This document shows, one piece after another, positions 1 through 5,833 of a stretch of DNA of 14,962 bases. The notes under the pieces were generated by a model. It saw nothing but the letters and a program-made list of their open reading frames with translations, did no database searches and was not told the origin of the DNA. The first letter of the stretch is position 1. Each line of letters begins with the position of its first letter. The DNA lies in NCBI GenBank assembly GCA_017964755.1, contig JAGCRI010000162.1:1-14962 (forward strand), in the 5' to 3' direction. The DNA is from Bacteroidales bacterium (GTDB lineage Bacteria > Bacteroidota > Bacteroidia > Bacteroidales > WCHB1-69). A program made the position numbers and the translations under genes.

Positions 1-14
1 AATTAAAAAGGGGA

Positions 15-105
15 GTTACGAAATAAATTTTGCCTTAACGTAACCAAATAATAAAAATACTATATTTGGCAATGCAAAAAATTTGTTATGCAAGGACAAA
101 ATCCC
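15..105 (+). repeat. Promoter-bearing repeat, copy 1 (upstream of the Rhs tip)
   Basis: This stretch is nearly identical to 2637-2725. The two match from AAATAA through TTTTGCC, differ over 12 nt (35-46 here), then match again over about 50 nt with one or two mismatches, through TATATTTGGCAATGC and on past the ATG of the Rhs tip into ATGCAAGGACA. Weaker similarity extends about 15 nt further upstream. The repeat therefore carries a promoter, a leader and the first codons of the tip gene. The similarity is read directly; its role as a cassette boundary is inference. Confidence 0.8.
61..68 (+). promoter_or_regulatory. Bacteroidota -7 promoter box for the Rhs tip
   Basis: TATATTTG fits the TAnnTTTG -7 consensus of Bacteroidota and lies 19 nt before the ATG at 88. 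The expected TTG-type -33 element is not at a good distance in this copy; the nearest TTTTG is at 28-32, about 28 nt upstream. The same box at 2683-2690 has a better-placed ATTG. Confidence 0.5.
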
Positions 106-858
106 TCCCTTTCGGCACGGTACTACAACTCCGACCTCTCCATTTGGCTGAGTGTGGATCCGATGGTTGATAAGTATCCGAGTACCTCTTCATACGCGTA
201 TTGCAGGAATAATCCGATTATTTTGGTGGATCCAAGTGGTATGGATGATTACGAAATTTTTATTAATAAAGGAGGAAACGCGGAAATCAACGTAACACGT
301 AATGAAAATAAAACAAACACATATACATTTATTGAAAATGGAGAACGTCATGACCTAGGAACCTATAACAAGACAGGCTCCTTAGTACAACTTGATCAAA
401 ATAACGACAACTATGAACAAGTTAATTATTCTCAAGGACGCACCTATATGGACGGTGATGTTGCTGCTGGCTTTTTAGGTGCAGCATATCAATATAAAAA
501 AGAAACGGGACGCAAGGTGATAATCACTCAGTTAAACAATTCTGAAGGAGGGCACAGCTCTCATTCCGGGAAGGGAACAAATGCAGATGTAAGGTATGCG
601 GGGAAAAACGGATTTGAAAACAAACAGCCAGTTTGGACATACAGCGACAATTTTGACAAATTAAATAGCCAAAAATTAGCTGATGCTTTTTACAAATTTG
701 GTTTTAATTCCCCTACGGGAAGTATCTTAACAGAAAATGGGAGCGGGACAGGAAGGGCTTTAGAACACTCTATTTTTGTTAATGGAAATGGAGCGTTCCA
801 TCATAAGCATCATATGCATCTTCAAAAATTTAATACAAGCATTATTCACTCGAAATGA
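88..858 (+). CDS. Orphan Rhs tip with LAS-type metallopeptidase-like toxin domain
   Basis: Residues 9-51 are the C-terminal end of the Rhs-repeat-associated core: LSARYY, then WLSVDPM, YAYCRNNPI and the closing DPSGM that marks the switch to a variable toxin domain. The long YD-repeat shell is absent, and a stop lies in frame at 52-54, so this is an orphan (displaced) tip rather than a full Rhs protein. The roughly 200 variable residues contain GGHSSHSGKGTNADVRY (H156, H159, D167) and HHKHHMHL near the end (H242-x-H244). This His...Asp...HxH pattern resembles LAS peptidases (MepA, M15), which cut peptidoglycan crosslinks. The H159-D167 gap is one residue longer than the usual HxxxxxxD, so the assignment is tentative. 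The next gene overlaps the stop by 4 bp, as toxin and immunity genes often do. The Rhs part is secure; the toxin activity is inferred. Confidence 0.8.
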   Translation: MQGQNPSLSARYYNSDLSIWLSVDPMVDKYPSTSSYAYCRNNPIILVDPSGMDDYEIFINKGGNAEINVTRNENKTNTYTFIENGERHDLGTYNKTGSLVQLDQNNDNYEQVNYSQGRTYMDGDVAAGFLGAAYQYKKETGRKVIITQLNNSEGGHSSHSGKGTNADVRYAGKNGFENKQPVWTYSDNFDKLNSQKLADAFYKFGFNSPTGSILTENGSGTGRALEHSIFVNGNGAFHHKHHMHLQKFNTSIIHSK

Positions 859-1511
859 AAATCAATCCTTTTAAACAAAGTGCTATAACAATATTGTTAT
901 TTCTTTGTATAAGTGTTTTACGTGTTTTTGCTGTGAACACTGACATATCTTTTTGCTCTATTCAAATCCAAAAAGTGTCAAGATTTAAATATTTCAACAT
1001 CGTCGATTCATCTCTCAAATGGAATAATAACGATTCATCAAGCGTTGTATCTTTATATGATAGTCTATTTGAACAATTAGGAATTCAAAATAGCAAGAAT
1101 CGCAATGTCGTTGACGATAACCCGTCTAATGTATATTTCACTTACGCTGGGAGAAATGTTGAAAATCACATCATAGTGTTTAATATACATTACTATGAAT
1201 ATGGCGGAATATTTATGGTAAATACTGAGTCAAAAGATACCATTACGTTGGAAGGCAATATTAGCTTTTCACCAAACGGGAAATACTTTGTCAATTATGG
1301 AGGGAATCTGTTTTATGAGCCTTTCACACCTTTTGTCAGATTGTTTACCAATAACAATGGTCAATTTATTCCGATTAACAATAATCTAATAACAAACAAG
1401 AACATTTTATCTGTTAAATGGGCAGATAGCAATACTTGTTATTTACAGGTTCTAACCAGCAATAAGAGAAAGAAGTATTATGAAATCAAACTTTTATTTG
1501 ATAAATCATAA
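855..1511 (+). CDS. Exported protein, candidate immunity to the Rhs tip toxin
   Basis: A 218-residue protein not recognised from any named family. Residues 8-26 form a signal peptide (hydrophobic run TILLFLCISV, likely cleavage after VFA), so it should be periplasmic or membrane-attached. The mature part is rich in Asn, Tyr and Phe and is strand-like; ISFSPNGKYF near residue 138 resembles a beta-propeller blade motif, but no repeat series is clear. Its ATG overlaps the stop of the Rhs tip in an ATGA, which suggests translational coupling. An exported immunity protein fits a toxin acting on periplasmic peptidoglycan. The immunity role rests on position and export signal only. Confidence 0.7.
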   Translation: MKINPFKQSAITILLFLCISVLRVFAVNTDISFCSIQIQKVSRFKYFNIVDSSLKWNNNDSSSVVSLYDSLFEQLGIQNSKNRNVVDDNPSNVYFTYAGRNVENHIIVFNIHYYEYGGIFMVNTESKDTITLEGNISFSPNGKYFVNYGGNLFYEPFTPFVRLFTNNNGQFIPINNNLITNKNILSVKWADSNTCYLQVLTSNKRKKYYEIKLLFDKS

Positions 1512-1594
1512 GTCACACAGAAAATCGTAAAAATATCTGCGACAGTCCTTTATGGAGACCAAGCTATAGAATATTTTTATCCTTTATATTCCAA

Positions 1595-2107
1595 ATGAAA
1601 AAATATTTCTCCCTAATAACAATTTTATTATATATGAGCGTTCAAACTCATTCTTTTTGTCAAACAATCAGGCAATTTTATACAGCAGATGGGGAAGATA
1701 TTAACATCTTGACAAATGGAAATGAAAGGCGGAATGTTTTTCATTTTAGCGCGACAGGGGATACTCTCCAGTCTTCGCTTATTCTTGCTGTCACATGTTC
1801 CGTTAATGATGATGGTTCATCAAGGGAATTGTTTGTGCATGCTGTAAGAATAATTGCCATTTTTTTTGAAACTAATTCAATTGTAACACACTATTATGTC
1901 CCACCATGTTATGACTCTTTAATGACCCCTGAATGCATAACCATAAATTTACTGGAGTCTGAGATATATGATGTTTTATCAAAATGGAGTTATATGGTTG
2001 ATGATGAAAACATTGAGGTCAGGTCACTAAAAGAACCTATAGGAGTGGATTTTAATTGCAGAATTATGATTGACAAAGAAAACCTTAAACTGTTTAAGAA
2101 GATATAA
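1595..2107 (+). CDS. Small exported protein of unknown function in the Rhs region
   Basis: A 170-residue protein with an N-terminal signal peptide (hydrophobic LITILLYMSV, likely cleavage near SFCQ). A Cys at residue 22 sits where a lipobox Cys might be, but HSFC is a poor lipobox. The mature part has alternating strand-like and acidic stretches and three further Cys. No family is recognised. It follows the candidate immunity gene by 83 nt on the same strand with similar AT-rich composition. It could be a second immunity gene left from a lost toxin tip, or a part of the first module. Which of these is not decidable here. Confidence 0.6.
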   Translation: MKKYFSLITILLYMSVQTHSFCQTIRQFYTADGEDINILTNGNERRNVFHFSATGDTLQSSLILAVTCSVNDDGSSRELFVHAVRIIAIFFETNSIVTHYYVPPCYDSLMTPECITINLLESEIYDVLSKWSYMVDDENIEVRSLKEPIGVDFNCRIMIDKENLKLFKKI

Positions 2108-2231
2108 GTTTCAAGGACTTCCCATCATGGTTCCGTAATCTTAATTTTTTTCTGAAATATTTGTGAAATATGAAAAAGAATCTGATTAATATAACGTGAG
2201 TTCGATATAGGATAATTCATAAAAACCAGCC

Positions 2232-2251
2232 CGCAGACCGTCAGGTCTGCG
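2232..2251. repeat. REP-like hairpin 1 (8-bp stem, GTCA loop)
   Basis: CGCAGACC and GGTCTGCG flank GTCA as a perfect inverted repeat. The 14 nt CCGTCAGGTCTGCG at 2238-2251 recur exactly at 2417-2430 within hairpin 4. It lies 124 nt after the stop of the 1595-2107 gene and has no T-tract, so it is not an obvious intrinsic terminator. Confidence 0.85.
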
Positions 2252-2269
2252 AATGGATTTTGCAACGGT

Positions 2270-2328
2270 CATTGTAGGGCTGTCATAATATAACCATTGT
2301 AGGGCTGTCATAGTATGGCAGCCCTACA
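2270..2328. repeat. Tandem 18-nt repeat merging into a 31-nt palindrome
   Basis: CATTGTAGGGCTGTCATA occurs at 2270-2287 and again at 2295-2312, 25 nt apart. The second copy is the left arm of a palindrome at 2298-2328, whose right arm TATGGCAGCCCTACA pairs with it over 15 bp with one G-T wobble and a single-base centre. A one-base centre cannot form a normal loop, so the innermost pairs must open; it may act as duplex DNA or as a cruciform. Confidence 0.8.
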
Positions 2329-2335
2329 GGTGCCA

Positions 2336-2354
2336 TGCAGTCCTTTGGACTGCA
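2336..2354. repeat. REP-like hairpin 3 (8-bp stem, TTT loop)
   Basis: TGCAGTCC and GGACTGCA flank TTT as a perfect inverted repeat, 7 nt after the 31-nt palindrome. The stem differs from the other hairpins, so the cluster is not one element copied in tandem. Confidence 0.85.
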
Positions 2355-2408
2355 AAATTTCCTGCGGTTGGCAAAGGTGTAGGGAAACATTGCACATTGC
2401 CGAGAATT

Positions 2409-2432
2409 CCCGCAGGCCGTCAGGTCTGCGGG
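2409..2432. repeat. REP-like hairpin 4 (10-bp stem, GTCA loop)
   Basis: CCCGCAGGCC and GGTCTGCGGG flank GTCA, pairing over 10 bp with one G-T wobble. It is a longer variant of hairpin 1, with the same loop and an identical right arm core, so the two belong to one repeat family. Confidence 0.85.
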
Positions 2433-2465
2433 GTTTGGTAGAAGGGTGGGGCATACCGGTTGTCG

Positions 2466-2484
2466 CGCACGCTGTAGGCGTGCG
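2466..2484. repeat. REP-like hairpin 5 (7-bp stem, TGTAG loop)
   Basis: CGCACGC and GCGTGCG flank TGTAG as a perfect inverted repeat, 33 nt after hairpin 4. It is strongly GC-rich in AT-rich surroundings. Confidence 0.8.
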
Positions 2485-2531
2485 GGCTGAATTGCAGAGG
2501 TAAATCACGTGCTTTTGGCTCGATTTGTGTA

Positions 2532-2543
2532 TGCAACGTTGCA
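2532..2543. repeat. 12-bp perfect palindrome
   Basis: TGCAACGTTGCA is a perfect palindrome at the right edge of the hairpin cluster. It may mark the end of the repeat nest or be a protein-binding site; nothing decides between these. Confidence 0.6.
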
Positions 2544-2626
2544 AAAATGTTCAAAAAAATTATGGGTTCTGCTCCGAATTTTACAGGTGATACATTATAA
2601 CAATCTGGAATACAATAATATACATC

Positions 2627-2726
2627 AAAAGTGAAAGTTGCAAAATAATTTTTGCCATTGCGCAATGGAATAATAAAAATATTATATTTGGCAATGCAAA
2701 AAATTTGTTATGCAAGGACATAATTT
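2627..2726 (+). repeat. Promoter-bearing repeat, copy 2
   Basis: Second copy of the element at 15-105. The conserved parts are AAATAATTTTTGCC, then AATAATAAAAATA, TATATTTGGCAATGC and ATGCAAGGACA. In the 12-nt divergent part this copy carries a perfect 14-bp palindrome, CCATTGCGCAATGG (2655-2668), which copy 1 lacks. Downstream, copy 1 leads into an intact Rhs tip and this one into a stop after 16 codons. Confidence 0.8.
2683..2690 (+). promoter_or_regulatory. Bacteroidota -7 promoter box in repeat copy 2
   Basis: TATATTTG fits TAnnTTTG, and an ATTG at 2657-2660 lies 22 nt upstream as a plausible -33 element. The ATTG is part of the 14-bp palindrome CCATTGCGCAATGG, so a bound repressor would cover the -33 region. 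It may now drive the exported protein at 2883, with a leader of nearly 190 nt. Confidence 0.5.
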
Positions 2727-2760
2727 TTCTTCGGCGCAGTATATTTTTAAATTAATATGA
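2710..2760 (+). pseudogene. Decayed Rhs-tip start (remnant)
   Basis: The ATG in repeat copy 2 opens a 16-codon frame that begins MQGHN, like the MQGQN of the Rhs tip at 88, and ends at TGA 2758-2760. After the repeat, CTTCGGCGCAGTATATT can be aligned with the tip's TTTCGGCACGGTACTAC (encoding SARYY) with several mismatches. This suggests a tip whose core end has decayed. The aligned stretch is short and could be chance. Confidence 0.35.
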
Positions 2761-2882
2761 TGCTTGCTCCTATTTAATGCTTTGTTTGCGGAAAAAGCGA
2801 CAAGTCATTAAATGATTATAGTGCTCATGGAGATGAGTCTGGCAAAATATTCAAGAATATGGGAAAATGGAAAAATAGAAGA

Positions 2883-3584
2883 ATGGTAATAAAAAAAATT
2901 ATAGTACTATTCACATGTTTTTGTTCCTTAATCTATTGTGTTGGGCAAAACGAAAATATAGACAACACTAAAAAATGTAACACATCGAAGTCAATAGACG
3001 AGTTATATGCTATTCTTTATGGAGATAACAGAGACCTGCGTAATCAAAGTCACCAACGCATTGTATTAGATACTTTGGGGATGGATTCAATAAAATTTGT
3101 TTTTTATCCAAATGGTGCTCTATGTTACGAACAATGGTTCGTGAAAGGGAATTGTAAAATTAATCGTGAATACTACTCTAACGGACAAATTTTTGTAGAA
3201 CAAATAGCTAACAAAGGAACCGTGAATGCAAAAACAGAATCCTTCCCTATTGATTACGGGAAATATTGCTACCTATATGGTTTTAAGGTCTATCGTCGCA
3301 TTCATGTCTCGTATTTTTGTGATGGGAGTCCTTGGTATATTTCTTTTTTGGGCATCTTTCATAATAAAAAAGTTTTGATTGATATTGAATTCATGCCTTA
3401 TAATCAAATAATTGGCGCATGGATTTATGAGCAAAAGAACAACAAACTTTATAAACAATTCGACTGGGATGATATCACCAAATCGTGGAAAACTCCAACG
3501 GTTAATCACGTTATCAATAAAAAAAGTAGTTATAGAAATAAGGCTTTGTATATAATGTCCCCAAAAATTCAGACAGAAAGTTAA
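2883..3584 (+). CDS. Exported protein with MORN-like (YwqK-type) repeats
   Basis: The ATG at 2883 is preferred to the in-frame ATG at 2859 because it directly precedes a signal peptide: MVIKKIIVLFTCFCSLIYC, with likely cleavage at VGQN. The mature protein (about 210 residues) has FYPNGALCYEQWFVKGN and EYYSNGQIFVEQIANKG, matching the short YPNG-type repeats of the MORN_2/YwqK family found in many exported Bacteroidota proteins and near toxin loci. The rest, including KVYRRIHVSYFCDGSPWY, continues the strand-rich pattern. It follows repeat copy 2 and a decayed tip, so it may be an immunity gene whose toxin is gone. That role is inference; the repeat family is fairly clear. Confidence 0.65.
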   Translation: MVIKKIIVLFTCFCSLIYCVGQNENIDNTKKCNTSKSIDELYAILYGDNRDLRNQSHQRIVLDTLGMDSIKFVFYPNGALCYEQWFVKGNCKINREYYSNGQIFVEQIANKGTVNAKTESFPIDYGKYCYLYGFKVYRRIHVSYFCDGSPWYISFLGIFHNKKVLIDIEFMPYNQIIGAWIYEQKNNKLYKQFDWDDITKSWKTPTVNHVINKKSSYRNKALYIMSPKIQTES

Positions 3585-3783
3585 CTCCAAAAAAGGATAA
3601 ATAGTAATCTTTGAAACACACACCGTGAAAACAAAACCCATTAATTTCTATAATAGCACATTGTCACCATTTGGTGAGGGCTGCACGTTATTGTGAACGG
3701 TCTCTTTTTACCGTTGCATTTTTAACTCAAAAGTGCACAAAAATTGTTTACCGGAATGTGCCGTAAGTTTGAAGAAAAAAGCG
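3585..3783. other. Intergenic region with two small inverted repeats
   Basis: About 250 nt separate the exported protein and the aminotransferase. TCACCA and TGGTGA flank TT at 3664-3677, and AACGGT and ACCGTT flank an 8-nt loop at 3696-3715. Neither stem is followed by a T-tract in the plus direction, although the second loop itself is T-rich. No gene is seen. This is also where the AT-rich accessory DNA gives way to less AT-rich coding DNA. Confidence 0.45.
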
Positions 3784-3791
3784 TACATTTG
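3784..3791 (+). promoter_or_regulatory. Bacteroidota -7 promoter box for the aminotransferase
   Basis: TACATTTG matches TAnnTTTG and lies 42 nt before the ATG at 3834. A TTTG at 3768-3771 is only 12 nt upstream, shorter than usual, so the -33 element is weak or absent. Confidence 0.5.
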
Positions 3792-3833
3792 CACAAATTT
3801 TCGTTAATAAACTAACATAATCAAAAATCAGAT

Positions 3834-5147
3834 ATGAGACAAAACACACCAATTCCACACGAAATTGTTGATGAAGTAATAGGCAAAAGCGGCATTACCT
3901 CTGTCGGGAAAGCCTCAATAAGGGTGGTGAAGCGGCTGATAAACGAAATTGATGCTGCAAGCGGTGAGAAGTTTGTTAGGATGGAGATGGGGATTCCCGG
4001 ACTGCCGCCATGCAAACTCGGCGTTGACGCCCAAATCGAAGCACTCAAAAACGGCTGCGCTTCCATCTATCCTGACATTGAAGGTATTCCGGCACTGAAA
4101 ACAGAAATGGCGCGCTTTGTCAAGAATTTCATAGATCTTGATGTGAACCCCGAATGCTGCATCCCCACTGTCGGCTCGATGATGGGCGGTATGGCTGGCT
4201 TCATGACCTTCGCCCGCACCCGCAAGGAACGCGACACCACCCTCTTTATCGACCCCGGTTTCCCGGTGCAGAAACAGCAGCATCGCGTGCTCGGCCTCAA
4301 ATATGAAACCTTTGACGTGTATAACTACCGCGGCGAAAAACTGAAAGACAAACTCGAAAGCTATCTGAAAAAAGGCAATATACATTCTGTCATATATTCC
4401 AACCCCAACAACCCGTCATGGATTTGTTTCACAGAACAAGAGCTCAAAATTATCGGCGACTTGGCTAACAAATACGACATCTGTGTTTTTGAAGACCTTG
4501 CCTATTTCGGCATGGATCTGCGCAAGAACATTTCAAAGCCCGGCGTGCCTCCGTATCAGGCTTCAGTGGGCAAATACACCGAAAACTACGCACTGCTCAT
4601 TTCCGGCTCAAAGGCTTTCAGCTACGCCGGCGAGCGTATCGGAATGTTGGTTCTTTCCAACCATCTGTATCACAAAGAGTTTGATGACCTTGTCCCCTAT
4701 TTTGGCACAAAACAGTTGGGCAGGGCTATCATCTATGGCGCTGTCTATGCAATCAGCTCCGGCACGTCCCACTCGGCACAGTACGCCCTCGCCGCAATCC
4801 TCAAAGGCTGCAACGACGGCACTTACAATTATATTGACGATATTAAAGAGTATTCGGAAAAAGCAGCGATAATGAAACGTCTCTTTACCGATAACGGCTT
4901 TTATATCGTATATGACAAGGATATTGACCAGCCTGTTTCTGACGGCTTCTACTTTACAGTAGCATACCCGGGAATGACAAGCGACGAACTTCTTGCCGAG
5001 TTCATGTATTACGGCATCAGCGCAATATCTCTCGGCATTACCGGCAGCGAGCGCACAGACGGTCTCAGGGCGTGCGTCTCTTTAGTGCCGCGCAGCATGT
5101 TCCCCGCTTTGGAAAAACGTCTTAAAATTTTTCGGGAAAACCATTAA
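3834..5147 (+). CDS. PLP-dependent aminotransferase, class I/II (fold type I)
   Basis: A 437-residue enzyme, normal length for the family, with the expected motifs in order: SNPNNP (189-194) near the cofactor, D221 and Y224 in FEDLAYFGMD (Asp binds the pyridine nitrogen), and SGSKAFSYAGERIG with K260 as the Schiff-base lysine and R268 as phosphate ligand. GTSHSAQ and a C-terminal small domain complete the fold. It transfers an amino group from an amino acid to a 2-oxo acid in the cytosol; the substrate cannot be read from sequence. The class I members with SNPNNP include aspartate and aromatic-type transaminases. It stands as a single gene, 74 nt before the envelope operon, and has its own promoter box. 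Confidence 0.93.
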   Translation: MRQNTPIPHEIVDEVIGKSGITSVGKASIRVVKRLINEIDAASGEKFVRMEMGIPGLPPCKLGVDAQIEALKNGCASIYPDIEGIPALKTEMARFVKNFIDLDVNPECCIPTVGSMMGGMAGFMTFARTRKERDTTLFIDPGFPVQKQQHRVLGLKYETFDVYNYRGEKLKDKLESYLKKGNIHSVIYSNPNNPSWICFTEQELKIIGDLANKYDICVFEDLAYFGMDLRKNISKPGVPPYQASVGKYTENYALLISGSKAFSYAGERIGMLVLSNHLYHKEFDDLVPYFGTKQLGRAIIYGAVYAISSGTSHSAQYALAAILKGCNDGTYNYIDDIKEYSEKAAIMKRLFTDNGFYIVYDKDIDQPVSDGFYFTVAYPGMTSDELLAEFMYYGISAISLGITGSERTDGLRACVSLVPRSMFPALEKRLKIFRENH

Positions 5148-5164
5148 AAAAAATGTCACATCTG

Positions 5165-5189
5165 TTTTGATTTTGTCATTTATGGTTTG
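5165..5189 (+). promoter_or_regulatory. Weak promoter-like sequence before the envelope operon
   Basis: TTTTG at 5165-5169 and TATGGTTTG at 5181-5189 resemble the -33 and -7 elements, but the -7 box has one extra base and the spacing is short (11 nt). The gap before the ATG at 5222 is AT-rich. No better candidate is seen in the 74-nt gap. Confidence 0.25.
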
Positions 5190-5221
5190 TTCGATTATTA
5201 AATCATAAAAAAAACAAAGCT

Positions 5222-5803
5222 ATGAAAAGAATTACTTTAATTTTAATCAGTGTCATTACTATTGGTTTATTGGCTGTTTCTTGCAAAACGAAAGAAAAAG
5301 CTGCAACAGTCAGTCAGGCTACAGGGGATGTGGAAATTGCGTTGCCGTTCACAGGCAAGGAGTATCAGTCTGATGACAAGTGCTTCCGTGCTAACAATAG
5401 CGGCAAGAGCATGGATATGTCAACAGCGAAAAAAATGGCGATGCTGAATGCGCAGAGAGACATTGCGCAAGCTGTCCAAGTCCTGTTGAAAAGCGTTTCT
5501 GATCAATACACAAACCAAAAACAGATTGCTGATGTTCAGGAGTTTGAGCAGAAATTCAACGACTACACACGCACAGTGGCACAACAGACCATGAATGATG
5601 TACGACTCCTTAACGAGAAAGTGTTCAAGGGCTCTGACGGCAAATTCACTTACTATGTGGCAATTGAGATGCCGAAGGACGCTGTCCAGAAAGCAATGGC
5701 AGAAAAACTCTCGAAAGATGCCAAAACACAGTTGGATTTTGATGAATATCAGTTCAAGAAGATTTTCGACGAGGAGATGAAGAAATTTGAAGAAGGGAAA
5801 TAA
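5222..5803 (+). CDS. LPP20-like lipoprotein
   Basis: A 193-residue lipoprotein: signal peptide with lipobox LAVSC and lipidated C21. The mature part has the LPP20-type pattern in which an alanine-rich helix follows a short strand region, here MSTAKKMAMLNAQRDIAQAVQ (71-91), then a strand block KFTYYVAIEMP (about 141-151). The tail (165-193) is highly charged and helical (FDEEMKKFEEGK). LPP20/FlgP-type proteins are outer-membrane-associated lipoproteins, some of which form rings; no enzymatic role is known. It is the first gene of a run with 30-nt, -8, +2 and +7 spacing, so the products probably act together. The 7686-9020 product shares the same type of domain. Confidence 0.72.
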   Translation: MKRITLILISVITIGLLAVSCKTKEKAATVSQATGDVEIALPFTGKEYQSDDKCFRANNSGKSMDMSTAKKMAMLNAQRDIAQAVQVLLKSVSDQYTNQKQIADVQEFEQKFNDYTRTVAQQTMNDVRLLNEKVFKGSDGKFTYYVAIEMPKDAVQKAMAEKLSKDAKTQLDFDEYQFKKIFDEEMKKFEEGK

Positions 5804-5833
5804 TCCCTTCTTCTTTCCAGCATTACAGGTGAT

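Larger units (their letters stand above)
2108..2882. other. Gene-poor stretch: hairpin cluster, then promoter repeat copy 2
   Basis: No convincing gene lies here; the short open frames across 2308-2665 on both strands run through inverted repeats and have no protein-like features. From 2232 to 2543 there are six palindromes, listed separately, and this part is visibly more GC-rich than its surroundings. From about 2627 the second copy of the promoter-bearing repeat begins. From 2778 to 2858 the frame of the following gene stays open upstream of its start (it encodes NDYSAHGDESGKIFKN), which may be the tail of a lost coding region. Confidence 0.6.

Noticed and set aside
2232..2484. CRISPR array
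   Set aside because: The hairpins differ in stem sequence and spacing, and there are no regular repeats with unique spacers.
2308..2665. Overlapping open frames on both strands (2315-2503 plus, 2308-2544 and 2420-2665 minus)
   Set aside because: They run through the hairpin cluster, give low-complexity translations unlike any family and have no promoter or start context.
2812..2889. 25-codon frame overlapping the MORN-like gene's start
   Set aside because: Too short and without any recognisable feature; the overlap with ATG 2883 is probably chance.
3696..3715. Intrinsic terminator
   Set aside because: The stem is only 6 bp with the T-run inside the loop, and no T-tract follows on either strand.
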